The position numbers and the translations under genes are program-made. The notes beneath the pieces are model-generated. The model did no database searches. It was given only the letters and a program-made list of their open reading frames with translations, and had not been told where the DNA came from. Shown here one piece after another: positions 1 to 8,846 of a stretch of DNA of 23,982 nt (its first letter is position 1; each line of letters opens with the position of its first letter). Source of the DNA: a virus; IMG/VR virus record IMGVR_UViG_3300027816_000400, positions 1-23,982 of that record; one strand, given 5' to 3'.

Positions 1-2
1 CC

Positions 3-77
3 TCCTATACTCGCGGGCCACACACTCGTTACTGGTCGCAGTCCAGGCAGGCCACGATTATTCAACAAGCTGTGTGA
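3..77 (+). CDS. 3' end of an upstream tail gene (partial)
   Basis: Frame 3 is open from the window edge to a TGA at 75-77 and would encode 24 residues ending in RQATIIQQAV, which looks like an ordinary folded protein end. Frame 2 is also open, to a TGA at 83-85, so the choice of frame is uncertain. The position directly ahead of the tail hub gene suggests a tail completion or minor tail protein, but nothing in the fragment identifies it. Confidence 0.35.
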   Translation, partial: SYTRGPHTRYWSQSRQATIIQQAV

Positions 78-89
78 TAGAGTGACATT

Positions 90-3000
90 ATGCAGACAGT
101 TTCACCGACACTATATCAGATCCTTCGTGCATCAGATCGAGACTTGGCCCCGGTCGACCTCTTCGAGTTTTATCCGCCATCAGTAACCGATCTGATTCCC
201 GCTAATGCTGAGCGTCGCTTTGCGTCAACTGGATTGGTCTGGTACGGCTGGGAGTATGAGCAGCAGGCCATCAGCCGGAGCGACATTAGTCGATACATGG
301 GCGAGAAATTTAACTCGGTCAATATCACTCTAAGCAACGTCGACAGGACTGTCAGCGATTGGCTGAACATGATCACGCTCGAGGGTTATCGAGTATTGGT
401 GCGCACGGTCAGCCGCAGATATTCGACTGATTCGGTGGTGCTGTTTGTTGGACGATGTGAGAAGCCGGGTGACGTCGATAACGCGGCTATCACGATCACG
501 GCCAAGCAGGATCTGGGCACGATTGAAAATGAGATCCCGTTCAGCAAGTTTGACCTTAAGTGTCCACTCAAGTTCAAAGGCGCGGAATGCTTGGCCGGAC
601 AGACGTTGGCTCAGAAGGGCCAGACATACAATCAGGCGGCAACGTGTAACAAGAGCTTTTCGCAGTGCGTCGAGTACGGCAACGAGCAGGCGTTTCAAGG
701 CTTTCGTTATCGCGCAGTCATTGGTTCGTTTCGCGTCAATTCACGATCAACGGGCATTGGGGCAGTCTTTGGATCACGTCGAGCAACCAAGCAGTGGACA
801 TCAACGGATAATGTCCCGATCGGTCAAAGCGTACCCTTAGGACTTGGGCGCACTCAGATTGATTTGACCCCAGTGCTCTATGCCGATACGGGTGAATATT
901 TGTACGGGCATTTTGTGGCCGGTGAAGGGCCGATCACGCAATTTGCCGACGTCCGCAATACCACGGCAGGCTGGGCCACGACGTTCCAAACCAAGTATGA
1001 GCATCTGGGCGAATATGGTTACAACGTCGATCAGGCGACAGATAGCCAGTTATTGGGCACAGAGTATTATTCCCATCGCGCTTATGTCGAGGCAACGATT
1101 GAAGGCAATAATCCTGACACGGGCGATCCCGCGCCCACGCTGGCAGGTCTGGTGTTGTGGAATAAAATCCCAACGATAGGCGCAGCTGGGTTTGATGCAG
1201 TCGACTGGTCAGACAATCCCGTGGAGCATGTGCGCTATCTGCTCACAGAAGATCGCGCCCTGAATTACGAGGAGTCATGGATTGATGACATGACCAGCTT
1301 CGAGACCGCAGAGCACTGCAACGAGCCATTGCGCGACGATTCAGGGTGTGAGGAATTTTGGTACGATCAAACGCAAGGTACAGCAGGCACAGACTGGAAG
1401 CGATATCGATCAACGGGCGTGCTTGATTCAGCGTATTACAAGTACGTGCTGAACCCCATTGATGCCAATCGACCACAAAAACTTGGCGCAGATTACAACG
1501 AGTACAATCCAGCAGATCCGCCGCAAAGCATTATTCCCACGACCTTCTACCGCAAACGGTACACCTCAAACTGGCACCTGAAAGAGCCAATCAAAGTATC
1601 GGACTTTCTTTTCAAGCATCTGCTGCCATCCTTCCGAGGATACCTGGTAACGGGCGCAGATGGTCGGTTGCAGATCAAGTCTGAGCGTCCCGCGATCTCA
1701 TCATATCTGCGCAATGCTACCAGTCCAGGCGCGTCAACGATCGCGGTCGAGGACGTGACGGCGTGGCAAAAGCTGCAGCTGAATCAGCTTTACGTGCTTG
1801 TGGGTGCTGGTCAGGATACCAGCGAGACGCACAGCGTGGAAGCTATCGCGTTTTCGTCGGCGGGCAATGCTCTCACGCTGACCGCGACGCAGGGCGCGAC
1901 AGCGTACTCACCGACGTTCGTCGAAGGGTCGGCATCCACGCAAGCCTGGAATTACCTGACGATTGACAGCGCAGAGAATGGGACGGCAATCATTGTCACG
2001 GTGGATGGCGTGACGATCACGGCGGGCGGATATGATGCCACTGGCAACCCCTCGAGCAACGGCGCGGCAGCAGGAGAGTTGACGGCAAGGATCAATGCCA
2101 ACGCCACGCTCAATCGATACATTGAGGCGATCTGGTCGAAGAGCAATCCCACCATCGTCATGCTGCGCTCCAAGCTGGGCGTGCTGACCCTTGGTCAGGC
2201 TCTCACGTACTCGCACGGGACGACAGAGCAGGCTGTGCACGTGCACGGGGTGTTTGCGGATCAGGCATTCGGCGTTCTTGCACAAAGCAACATCATCAAG
2301 GACTCGTTTAAATGGCCGCTGGGAAGCCGCCAGTCCAGCTACAATCAATTTTCCATCACCTACACGGACTCGACCCAAGACTTCCAGCAGACCGAGCTAC
2401 GCGAAAACGATTACGATCACCAGGATCGCGTCAACAAGGTCAACAAGCTGGAGATCAGCGGGGCTTGTGTCGACAACTATCACCAGGCCGATCGGCTGGT
2501 GCAGGCGGCGCGGTACAAATACCGTGATGGTGATTTCTTTTGCAGCTTCCAGGCCACCGGTGATGCTCTTCTCCTTGAAGAGGGCGATATCATTTGCGTT
2601 CAACACGACAACATGGTCGGCAAGCGGAATCAGCTGTTCCGGATCGAAGAGCTGAAAGTCAGCCAAGACCACCGCGTCAATATCGTTGCTCGACTGTACG
2701 CGGAGCAGCAGTTTCCCAGCGCGGCGACCGTGCGCACGGTGGGACTCAATACGGGCACAGTGTGGATTGCTGGCACTCCACCGGCTGTGACAGGGGCTAC
2801 AATCACGGCCACCACGATCGACAGCGGACGAATCAATTTCAACTTTGGTGATTTTGTGGGCGGCCAGACGGCAAGGATTGAGATCAAGCGGCCCGGTGAT
2901 GCTGACTGGTTGCCAGTCATCGACGTTGTGCCCGATGGCCTCGGTCGAGGTGCGGCAGAGATCCCAGCCCTTCGACTGAACACCCAGATCCGGATCACGC

Positions 3001-3203
3001 CGATCAGCTCGACGGGCATCGAGGGCACGCCGACAACTATCACTGTTACCAGTCCTTTGTATCAGTGGCCCGCGTCATATCCGGCGGCAAATGGTTACGT
3101 GTTGTCCTCGACCACCGGCGGTGTGTTGTCGTGGGTGGCTCAGTCTGGCGGAGGCGCATCTAATACCGCTGATGGGCGCAAGTATGCATGGTTTATCTCG
3201 TGA
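90..3203 (+). CDS. Tail tip hub protein: gpL-like Fe-S domain fused to gpJ-like central tip
   Basis: A 1037-residue protein of the distal tail tip, the part that contacts the cell and lets DNA out. Residues about 1-220 resemble the lambda gpL/DUF2163-BR0599 group: four cysteines at 158, 167, 186 and 193 (spacing C-x8-C ... C-x6-C) followed by a GFRYRAVIG-type segment, the spacing of the cysteines that hold the iron-sulfur cluster in lambda gpL. The central part has hub-like segments seen in gpJ-type proteins, such as NPVEHVRYLLTEDRALNYE near 390, and ends in a long beta-rich region (LLLEEGDIICVQHDN). A fibronectin-III-like domain follows at about 905-1000. The C-terminus, with GYVLSSTTGGVLSWVAQSGG, looks like a fibre-attachment linker. 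The ATG at 90 has only a weak ribosome site. The tail fibre gene starts 6 bases after its stop. Assignment of the tail role is firm; the Fe-S claim is inferred from cysteine spacing. Confidence 0.85.
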   Translation: MQTVSPTLYQILRASDRDLAPVDLFEFYPPSVTDLIPANAERRFASTGLVWYGWEYEQQAISRSDISRYMGEKFNSVNITLSNVDRTVSDWLNMITLEGYRVLVRTVSRRYSTDSVVLFVGRCEKPGDVDNAAITITAKQDLGTIENEIPFSKFDLKCPLKFKGAECLAGQTLAQKGQTYNQAATCNKSFSQCVEYGNEQAFQGFRYRAVIGSFRVNSRSTGIGAVFGSRRATKQWTSTDNVPIGQSVPLGLGRTQIDLTPVLYADTGEYLYGHFVAGEGPITQFADVRNTTAGWATTFQTKYEHLGEYGYNVDQATDSQLLGTEYYSHRAYVEATIEGNNPDTGDPAPTLAGLVLWNKIPTIGAAGFDAVDWSDNPVEHVRYLLTEDRALNYEESWIDDMTSFETAEHCNEPLRDDSGCEEFWYDQTQGTAGTDWKRYRSTGVLDSAYYKYVLNPIDANRPQKLGADYNEYNPADPPQSIIPTTFYRKRYTSNWHLKEPIKVSDFLFKHLLPSFRGYLVTGADGRLQIKSERPAISSYLRNATSPGASTIAVEDVTAWQKLQLNQLYVLVGAGQDTSETHSVEAIAFSSAGNALTLTATQGATAYSPTFVEGSASTQAWNYLTIDSAENGTAIIVTVDGVTITAGGYDATGNPSSNGAAAGELTARINANATLNRYIEAIWSKSNPTIVMLRSKLGVLTLGQALTYSHGTTEQAVHVHGVFADQAFGVLAQSNIIKDSFKWPLGSRQSSYNQFSITYTDSTQDFQQTELRENDYDHQDRVNKVNKLEISGACVDNYHQADRLVQAARYKYRDGDFFCSFQATGDALLLEEGDIICVQHDNMVGKRNQLFRIEELKVSQDHRVNIVARLYAEQQFPSAATVRTVGLNTGTVWIAGTPPAVTGATITATTIDSGRINFNFGDFVGGQTARIEIKRPGDADWLPVIDVVPDGLGRGAAEIPALRLNTQIRITPISSTGIEGTPTTITVTSPLYQWPASYPAANGYVLSSTTGGVLSWVAQSGGGASNTADGRKYAWFIS

Positions 3204-3209
3204 GGCATT

Positions 3210-5291
3210 ATGTTAATTGTTCTTGATTCGACAACCCGTAAACTGCAAGCCAAGATGGCTATGGCAGCAATGTCCACCAATTGTTCTGTGACCGTTGCTT
3301 ATGCAGACACGACGGCAACAACATTTGTTGAAGGAATTTACCCGTCAACGCTAAACGGTACGACTATTGTCGATATCTTGCCTGCTCCCGCTGCGAGTAC
3401 TCGCCGAGTTATCAAGTCAATTATTCTGTTCAACGACGATACAGACACTCACACCGTCACGTTGTATCTGGATGATAATGGCACGGATTATCCCATTACT
3501 AAGGTGACCTTAGGGCCAGGGGCAAGCTGGGCCAGTGACGATCAGACGGGTGTTAACGTGGGCGGTGCTATTACAGACGGCCCTAAGGGCGACATCAATG
3601 TCAGCGGTGGCGGATCAACCTGGACAATTGCTGATGATGCGGTGACGCTGGGCAAGATGGCTCCGCTGGCAACAGATCGCTTGATCGGCCGAGACACAGC
3701 GGGAACGGATAACCCAGAAGCAATTTCCGTGACTGGTGGAATTGAATTTACCGGCAGCCAGTCAATTCAGGTGAGTGCGTTTTCTGGCGACGTCAGCAAG
3801 CCAGCTGGCAGCACTACAACCACCATCACTGCAGGCGCAGTGTCTACCAGCAAACTCGGCGGTGATATCACGACGCAAGGCAAAGCGTTACTTGACGACG
3901 TCACAGCAGCAGATCAGCGAACCACGCTTGGCCTGGGCACAATCGCCACGCAAGCTGCCAACAATGTCAGCATCAGCGGTGGATCTATTACGGGCATCAC
4001 AGATCTTGCCGTGGCAGATGGTGGTACGGGCTCATCTACGCTGGCCGCTAACAATGTCTTGCTGGGCAACGGTACTAGCGCATTGCAAACGGTTGCTCCC
4101 GGCACGTCAGGCAATGTTCTGACCAGTAACGGGACAACTTGGACATCCGCTGCCTCAACTGGTGGCGGAGGTGGGTCTAACTCTATTGCTGACGGACGGC
4201 TCACCTTAACCTCAGGCAGTCCCGTAACAACCGCAGACGTAACAGCGGCCACAACGCTGTATTACACGCCATGCGCGGGTAACTCCATCTCGTTATTTGA
4301 TGGTACGTCTACCTGGACGGTGCGCACGTTTTCAGAATTAAGCTTATCGTTGTCGGGATATACCGCTAATACTAATTATGACATTTACGCATTCTGGAAT
4401 GGCTCTGCCGTAACGCTGGAATCACAAACGTGGGGCACTGATACGGAATATAATATTACGGGGGTGTCACTGGCGGCGTCTGCGGTTGTGACCTATACGG
4501 TTACCGATAGTGCCAATAAATTTGCGGTTGGTGACGTTGTGTGTGTCCAAGGTATTACGGGCAATGTGGGCGATGTGGTACACGGTGCGTGGGTAGTAAC
4601 GGCGGTTGGAGGAACAGGAAATAATCGAACGGTCACGCTGGGTTATCTTGATTCTTCAGGAAAAACTTACACCTCTGGTGGGACGATTCGCAAGCTGGAC
4701 AATACTCGCACTGCTCCAGTGTATCAAAATGGAGTGCTGGTGAAATCTGGCGCAACAACGCGCCGTTATCTAGGCACGATCATGACAACAGGAACAGCCG
4801 GTCAAACTGAGGACAGTATCGCTCGACGTTTGGTCTGGAATTATGCCAACCGCAGAGAAAGAAAGCTGGCGCATAGCGAGGCGGCCGAAAGGTGGACTGT
4901 AGCGCGAAACGGAGATTATATTTGGGTGCCCGCAAATAGTAAGGCTGTCAATCGAGTGCAGTTTACTTGTGGTATTGCGGAAGACATGGTGCGGGTCGAT
5001 GTATGCGGTTGTTTTAGCGGCGGAACAAATTCGTTTGTTTTGGCATCCATTTCTGTAGATGATGTTGATTACAATAGCGTCTGGGATCAATACAAAGGTA
5101 AAATGTATTTATCATTCAATTCCTCAGGAAACTTCTTGCCAATGTATGCTTCCTACGAAGACGTGTTTACCGGATACCATTTTTTGACGTGGGTTGAATA
5201 TGCGAACGTGGCAAATTTAACATCTTTTGGACGTTCTGAAAGCGAGTACAAACTGCGCCAAATTGGAATGGGAGGATACATTCTTGGCTAA
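3210..5291 (+). CDS. Tail fibre / receptor-binding protein
   Basis: A 693-residue fibre. The N-terminus (about 1-110) is a beta-rich cap that probably docks on the tail tip. A GPKGDINVSGGG stretch follows, then low-complexity Gly/Thr/Ser-rich fibre repeats at about 140-330 of the widespread type (TLGLGTIATQAANN, LAVADGGTGSSTLAANN, NVLLGNGTSALQ). After a GGGGG hinge near 325, a domain with YYTPCAGNSISLFDG and a C-terminal head with several cysteines (DVCGCF) would contact the receptor. The start at 3210 is preceded by GAGG. The second half is visibly richer in A/T than the neighbouring tail and head genes, which fits a module exchanged between phages. The exact receptor cannot be read from sequence. 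Confidence 0.85.
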   Translation: MLIVLDSTTRKLQAKMAMAAMSTNCSVTVAYADTTATTFVEGIYPSTLNGTTIVDILPAPAASTRRVIKSIILFNDDTDTHTVTLYLDDNGTDYPITKVTLGPGASWASDDQTGVNVGGAITDGPKGDINVSGGGSTWTIADDAVTLGKMAPLATDRLIGRDTAGTDNPEAISVTGGIEFTGSQSIQVSAFSGDVSKPAGSTTTTITAGAVSTSKLGGDITTQGKALLDDVTAADQRTTLGLGTIATQAANNVSISGGSITGITDLAVADGGTGSSTLAANNVLLGNGTSALQTVAPGTSGNVLTSNGTTWTSAASTGGGGGSNSIADGRLTLTSGSPVTTADVTAATTLYYTPCAGNSISLFDGTSTWTVRTFSELSLSLSGYTANTNYDIYAFWNGSAVTLESQTWGTDTEYNITGVSLAASAVVTYTVTDSANKFAVGDVVCVQGITGNVGDVVHGAWVVTAVGGTGNNRTVTLGYLDSSGKTYTSGGTIRKLDNTRTAPVYQNGVLVKSGATTRRYLGTIMTTGTAGQTEDSIARRLVWNYANRRERKLAHSEAAERWTVARNGDYIWVPANSKAVNRVQFTCGIAEDMVRVDVCGCFSGGTNSFVLASISVDDVDYNSVWDQYKGKMYLSFNSSGNFLPMYASYEDVFTGYHFLTWVEYANVANLTSFGRSESEYKLRQIGMGGYILG

Positions 5292-5541
5292 AACGTACAA
5301 CGTGCCCAAACTGGTTCGAGAATTAACCGCAGCTGGAATAGTCTTTACCAGCCTAGACAGCAGCGGCATCGTTCGTGGCCCATCTGAGACCGGCTTTATT
5401 CATGAGCGTCCGGACGTGGCAGCAATTTTGGCAGCTCACGACCCTACACCAGACCCACCGCCGCCTACCACTGAGGAGCGTCTAGAGGCCGCCGAGCTGA
5501 TGATTGACTTGCTACTGGATACGCAACAGGAGACCCCGTAA
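5284..5541 (+). CDS. Small tail-fibre-associated protein, TTG start
   Basis: An 85-residue protein beginning (M)AKTYNVPKLVRELTAAGI and ending in a proline-rich hinge (DPTPDPPPPTTEERLEAAELMIDLLL) with a C-terminal helix. The TTG start at 5284 is preferred over an upstream ATG at 5227 because GGAGG lies at 5271-5275, eight bases ahead, whereas the ATG sits deep inside the fibre gene with no such site. It overlaps the fibre stop by eight bases, so the two are probably translationally coupled. Context suggests a fibre-assembly chaperone or fibre accessory protein; no family was recognised. Confidence 0.7.
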   Translation: MAKTYNVPKLVRELTAAGIVFTSLDSSGIVRGPSETGFIHERPDVAAILAAHDPTPDPPPPTTEERLEAAELMIDLLLDTQQETP

Positions 5542-5772
5542 ATGGCTGATGTCGCAATAACCCCGCAGTATCGACTTGTCTTGAATCGCTGGCAGGCTGG
5601 CACGATAACCATTCGGCAGGTAGAACTATTCGTGAAGACTGGTTGGTTGACGCGAGATCAAGCTGACCTGATTTACACCTATCCGCGAAAAGACACCGAG
5701 CTGGTGCGCAACGATCCGTTCACACCAGAGATCCAAGACGCAATAGAGGAGGAGGTGCAGCGTGGCACATGA
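5542..5772 (+). CDS. Small XkdX-like tail-associated protein
   Basis: A 76-residue protein starting one base after the previous stop. Its core, RLVLNRWQAGTITIRQVEL followed by FVKTGWLTRDQADLI, has the layout of the short XkdX-type proteins that often follow tail fibre genes: a helix, a turn, and a 'GW(I/L)T..QA..I' segment. The resemblance is by eye and weak. The C-terminus is acidic and helical. It overlaps the next gene by eleven bases. Function is unknown. Confidence 0.6.
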   Translation: MADVAITPQYRLVLNRWQAGTITIRQVELFVKTGWLTRDQADLIYTYPRKDTELVRNDPFTPEIQDAIEEEVQRGT

Positions 5773-6202
5773 TCAGACTCTCGAAGGCGACAAGCGCACG
5801 ATTGCATTATCGCCGCTGACCAAGATTGGCGTGCATATCTGGAAGCTTGTGGCGGGTGATACGTTCGAGCTTCACCGCATCTACACGGGCCTGACATCAG
5901 GCGCGACGATCAGCAAAGCCTACTGGACGGTCAAGGCGGTGGCTACTGATACAGACGCCGCGGCCAAGTATCAGATCTCGATCACAAGCACGTCGACAAG
6001 TTCCGGCCAGATCATCGATGGCACGACGAACGGCGGATCGATTGAGCTGGCGTTCATCGCATCGGCCACCCAGACCCTCACGCTGACACCTGGTCAGGAT
6101 TATGTCTATGATGTCCAGGTGATTGACTCGAACGGTAGCATCTACACCCTCGAGCTGGGAACGATCTGCCCGCAACAGGGTGTGACAGCGGCGACTACGT
6201 GA
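5762..6202 (+). CDS. Beta-sandwich baseplate/tail accessory protein, GTG start
   Basis: A 146-residue protein beginning at a GTG at 5762, supported by GGAGGAGGTG at 5748-5757. The sequence is almost entirely alternating beta strand with Thr/Ser-rich turns and ends in LTLTPGQDYVYDVQV and IYTLELGTI. This pattern resembles Ig-like N-terminal domains of phage upper-baseplate or fibre-associated proteins (BppU type), although it could be any small beta-sandwich. It closes the rightward tail operon and converges with the minus-strand operon, overlapping the last minus-strand gene by eight bases. Confidence 0.65.
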   Translation: MAHDQTLEGDKRTIALSPLTKIGVHIWKLVAGDTFELHRIYTGLTSGATISKAYWTVKAVATDTDAAAKYQISITSTSTSSGQIIDGTTNGGSIELAFIASATQTLTLTPGQDYVYDVQVIDSNGSIYTLELGTICPQQGVTAATT

Positions 6203-6434
6203 CGCCACGCTCGGCCAGCCATTGGCGCAGCTCTGCACGGCGCTTGCGCTTGGCCCGTAGTTCACGGCTGACGGGCTTGGCCGCATACCGTTTGCGCTGA
6301 GCTTGTCGATGGGCTTCCGCACAGATCACACAGCGCACAGTCTCTGCTGCTGGCGCGATCTGACAGTCAATACAAATGGCCGCTGCAATTAGTCTGTCTC
6401 GCAGCGGCCTTCCAGTAGCGCGAACCTTTCTCAT
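6195..6434 (-). CDS. Small basic zinc-ribbon-like protein
   Basis: A 79-residue, very basic protein with two CxxC pairs (CIDC at about 22-25 and CVIC at about 35-38) spaced like a zinc ribbon, followed by a long Arg/Lys/Ala-rich helix (RAKRKRRAELRQW). The start at 6434 follows GAGGA. It is the last gene of the leftward operon and overlaps the rightward tail operon tail to tail. Nucleic-acid binding is likely from charge and the zinc ribbon, but no family is recognised. Confidence 0.6.
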   Translation of the reverse strand: MRKVRATGRPLRDRLIAAAICIDCQIAPAAETVRCVICAEAHRQAQRKRYAAKPVSRELRAKRKRRAELRQWLAERGVT

Positions 6435-6477
6435 CTATCCTCACTATCTCTCAGCCGCACGGGCTGCATTACTCACC

Positions 6478-6564
6478 TCAACACGACGTCGAATCGCCAA
6501 AAGCCCACCACGCGACGCCGATCAGCACAGCGGCGACAAGTACGAGTTCATTCAGATTTTCCAT
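6478..6564 (-). CDS. 28-residue single-TM peptide
   Basis: A tiny gene encoding MENLNELVLVAAVLIGVAWW plus AFGDSTSC. One hydrophobic helix covers about residues 7-22. The ATG at 6564 is chosen because GGGGAGGT lies immediately upstream, much better than the longer in-frame start at 6669. It overlaps the 3' end of the three-TM gene by 13 bases, so it is probably coupled to it. It could be a holin-like or antiholin peptide, or a small regulator of the membrane protein upstream. Confidence 0.55.
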   Translation of the reverse strand: MENLNELVLVAAVLIGVAWWAFGDSTSC

Positions 6565-6815
6565 GTTACCTCCCCAACCATTAACGATGCCCCGCCCAGC
6601 ACCATGACGAGCGCTGAGAGTAGCAGTGACCACGAGTAGCGATATTGGAGCAGCAGGTACAGTCCCCATATCGCAGCGACTCCGCCCAGCAAAGGAGCTA
6701 TTGGGTGGGCTCGTTGCGTGATGGCAAAATATGCTACCACTACGGCCAGCCCTACCACTGGTATCGTCGCGCTTTCCTGCGCTTGAATCCGTTCTTGTCG
6801 TTCCTCATCAGTCAT
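6552..6815 (-). CDS. Three-TM small membrane protein (holin-like)
   Basis: An 87-residue protein with a charged N-terminus (MTDEERQERIQAQ) and three predicted membrane helices at about 18-35, 42-60 and 66-83. The ATG at 6815 overlaps the upstream TAA as TAATG and follows GGGAGGTAG, so an earlier in-frame start at 6842 is less likely. Size and topology fit class I holins, but the endolysin is 11 kb away on the other strand, so this role is only a possibility. It may instead be a superinfection or host-membrane modifying protein made early with Bet. Confidence 0.65.
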   Translation of the reverse strand: MTDEERQERIQAQESATIPVVGLAVVVAYFAITQRAHPIAPLLGGVAAIWGLYLLLQYRYSWSLLLSALVMVLGGASLMVGEVTWKI

Positions 6816-7414
6816 TATTCTACCTCCCGATAAGGGTGCCAAGGATTACAATCTGCGTTGCTGCGCGATTCGACCACGCGCCGCAACCAGTAGACCATCG
6901 TCGACCTGTGGAGCGTGTTGCCCGTCCACAAATATTCCCGCACTGCCTGGTGCAGGGTAAGGGCGGGTATCGTCGAGCGGTCGAGGTGCGGCAGGTAGTC
7001 AGCCAGCGTGACCCGCTGAGCGTCAGCCAGCTTGTTGGGAGACAGGTAGATCGAATACTGAATAGCCGCACTGATCGCTTCCGCCTGGCGGTCCAGATTG
7101 CCGGAAGGCCATTCACTGCGGATATACTCGATTGCGGGAACTGGCGAGGGCCAACCATATCGACGGGCGTGGACGATCACGGGCCGCTGTGCGGGATCAC
7201 TGGTCTGCAGTGACTCCGGGTGATAGAGGCAGATCGTCGCCGACTGGATAGGGATCGGCTCCGGCGCGGGGATCTGCGCATTACCGACGATCGCGGCGAT
7301 AGCCACGAGGCCGCCGACCAGCAGAGTGATGAGCAAACCATTGCGCCGATTCCGGCCGACGCTGGCGCATCGAGCGCAGTTGCAGACAAGCTTGGGGCGA
7401 TGCGTGTAGTTCAT
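6815..7414 (-). CDS. Membrane-anchored protein with N-terminal CxC..C cluster
   Basis: A 199-residue protein. Residues 10-18 hold a CNCARCAS cysteine cluster, followed by RNRRNG and one membrane helix at about 27-45 (LLITLLVGGLVAIAAIVG). The remaining 150 residues would be outside the cytoplasm if positive-inside topology holds. This part is helical, with WPSGNLDRQAEAISAAIQYS and a TLHQAVREYLW segment. The ATG at 7414 follows GGAGGT at 7419-7424. It is the first gene after Bet in the leftward operon and is coupled to the next membrane gene by TAATG. No family was recognised. Confidence 0.7.
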   Translation of the reverse strand: MNYTHRPKLVCNCARCASVGRNRRNGLLITLLVGGLVAIAAIVGNAQIPAPEPIPIQSATICLYHPESLQTSDPAQRPVIVHARRYGWPSPVPAIEYIRSEWPSGNLDRQAEAISAAIQYSIYLSPNKLADAQRVTLADYLPHLDRSTIPALTLHQAVREYLWTGNTLHRSTMVYWLRRVVESRSNADCNPWHPYREVE

Positions 7415-7425
7415 TGTGACCTCCT

Positions 7426-7448
7426 GCAGGGGAGCGGTCCTCCCCTGC
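7426..7448 (-). other. Nine-bp GC-rich hairpin before a ribosome site
   Basis: GCAGGGGAG (7426-7434), a five-base loop, then CTCCCCTGC (7440-7448). On the minus-strand transcript it ends one base before the GGAGGT of the membrane-anchored gene. It lacks a U-tract, so it is more likely an RNA processing or translation-control structure than a terminator. A 12-bp direct repeat, TGATGTGATTAG, lies beside it at 7455-7466 and 7480-7491; the second copy covers the bet stop codon. Confidence 0.5.
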
Positions 7449-7487
7449 TCTATGTGATGTGATTAGTCTTCCAGCGTAATGATGTGA

Positions 7488-8495
7488 TTAGAACTGTGGT
7501 CCGTCAGTGTCGAAGTCGTCAACGGCATACCCTGACGCGTCAACCTGATAATCGTCAGCAGGCACTTTTTTTGACGCTTTGACGGCATCTTTTTGATACT
7601 CGTCCAGTCGCTTGCCAAGTCGAGCAATCAGCATATCGGCCTGATCGCTGGTCAGGGTGTTCAGGCTTTCGGCGGAGAGATTCGGCAATGAAGTCTTGGC
7701 CAGCTTGTTGATGGCCTGCAAGAATTGAGCTGAGGTAACCTTGTACTCCTCCAGCTCCTCGCCGATGATCCGGAGTGCCTCTGACTGGTCACTGTCGATC
7801 AGCGCCAGTGATGCGGCGCCGGAATGGTGACACCATTCCGGCGCACAAAGCTGGGCAGGCGCGGCGGGCAGAACTGGCGTCGCTGTTGTGATGTCGATCA
7901 CATTGGACGCCTGCGCCATTTCCTCACTGGTGTAGATCCCGCTCATTTCTGAGGGAAATGCTTTGCGCAAAGCAAGAGCCTCGGCGCATTTGGCAAGCTG
8001 ATTTGCGGGCATTTTTGCCCACATTGGATTGGGGCGCGGCTGGCCGGTGGCCTTGTCCTGGTACGTCTGGCAGTACTCCGAATACAACGCGACCGCCCAG
8101 AATGGTTCACGGCAGCCAGTCCGATAGACGCCAATCTTTGCGGCGCGTGGTGGCTCATTTGCCAGCCAGACATCGACCCATTGGCCATCTGCTCCGCACC
8201 AGAATGGGCCTGACTGGCCCTCATATCGTCCGGTTCGCTCGGCCATCAGGCGATAGCCATCAATGCCGGTCTGGATCTCGCAGACCTCGCGGCCCGTCTT
8301 CCTGTCCCACCGCTTCACCAGATGGATCTGGCGCGACAGGATATCCAGCCCTTTGCGCTTGGCGACCTCGACGAAGAGACGAAACTCGTCCTCCGTTGCA
8401 CCTTTGGCAAACGTATTGCGGATCAGATCCAGCTGATCATCTGCGCTCATCGCCCGGAGCTGGCCTGGCGTGGTCGTGGTCATTTCTGTGGACAT
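7488..8495 (-). CDS. bet: Phage recombination protein Bet (single-strand annealing protein)
   Basis: A 335-residue protein of the lambda Beta/RecT-like Bet family, which anneals complementary single strands in phage recombination. Family blocks are plain: [68 protein letters not shown], and [19 protein letters not shown]. The family core ends near residue 200; the rest is a variable tail with a helical region and an acidic end ([13 protein letters not shown]). The tail ending in D-x-D-GPQF is loosely reminiscent of an SSB tip. The ATG overlaps the previous stop as TAATG and follows GAGGAGGTAG. No partner exonuclease gene was found next to it. Confidence 0.95.
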   Translation of the reverse strand: MSTEMTTTTPGQLRAMSADDQLDLIRNTFAKGATEDEFRLFVEVAKRKGLDILSRQIHLVKRWDRKTGREVCEIQTGIDGYRLMAERTGRYEGQSGPFWCGADGQWVDVWLANEPPRAAKIGVYRTGCREPFWAVALYSEYCQTYQDKATGQPRPNPMWAKMPANQLAKCAEALALRKAFPSEMSGIYTSEEMAQASNVIDITTATPVLPAAPAQLCAPEWCHHSGAASLALIDSDQSEALRIIGEELEEYKVTSAQFLQAINKLAKTSLPNLSAESLNTLTSDQADMLIARLGKRLDEYQKDAVKASKKVPADDYQVDASGYAVDDFDTDGPQF

Positions 8496-8773
8496 TAGGC
8501 TACCTCCTCAGTCAGCAGCCGGGACGGTATGATGACCGCCCAGGCATTGCGGCGAGATCCATCGCCGCCGATCAACCAGACATCGCGTACTGCCGCAGAA
8601 AAAAACGTGCGCTCGTGACATTCGTACAGACCATCGCCGTGATCTGCGACGATCGTCAGTCCAGCCGCCGCGATCTCGTCGCTCACCAGCGCGTTCTCCT
8701 GCTTGGTGAGCGCAAAGCCTTTGCCGTCGTTGTTCAACTCCGTGTAGAGCTGATGTGCGTATTTGCTATCCAT
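8495..8773 (-). CDS. Hypothetical 92-aa protein upstream of bet
   Basis: A 92-residue protein starting at the ATG at 8773, preceded by GGAGG. An earlier in-frame start at 8929 would overlap the upstream gene and the promoter at 8811-8838, so it is rejected. The sequence looks like a small alpha/beta domain ([31 protein letters not shown]) with no motif recognised. It is coupled to bet by TAATG, so it is probably co-made with the recombinase. Confidence 0.65.
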   Translation of the reverse strand: MDSKYAHQLYTELNNDGKGFALTKQENALVSDEIAAAGLTIVADHGDGLYECHERTFFSAAVRDVWLIGGDGSRRNAWAVIIPSRLLTEEVA

Positions 8774-8810
8774 TGTTGTTGCCTCCGTGAATTGTGATCT
8801 GACGGGGAGT

Positions 8811-8838
8811 ACTCTATCAGATCCTAAGTATTTGTCAA
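8811..8838 (-). promoter_or_regulatory. Internal minus-strand promoter for the bet genes
   Basis: On the minus strand TTGACA (8833-8838) is followed after 16 bases by TAGAGT (8811-8816), placing transcription start about 30 bases before the 92-aa gene. The -10 matches four of six consensus bases. The flanking TTGACAAA is the same as in the main leftward promoter. Confidence 0.55.
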
Positions 8839-8846
8839 CTGGAAAA

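Noticed and set aside
1908-2378. 156-codon minus-strand frame
   Set aside because: Antisense to the middle of the tail hub gene, no ribosome site or recognisable protein content.
7958-8797. 279-codon plus-strand open frame opposite bet
   Set aside because: It is antisense to the clearly conserved bet and 92-aa genes and reads as an Arg/Pro/Ser-rich shadow.
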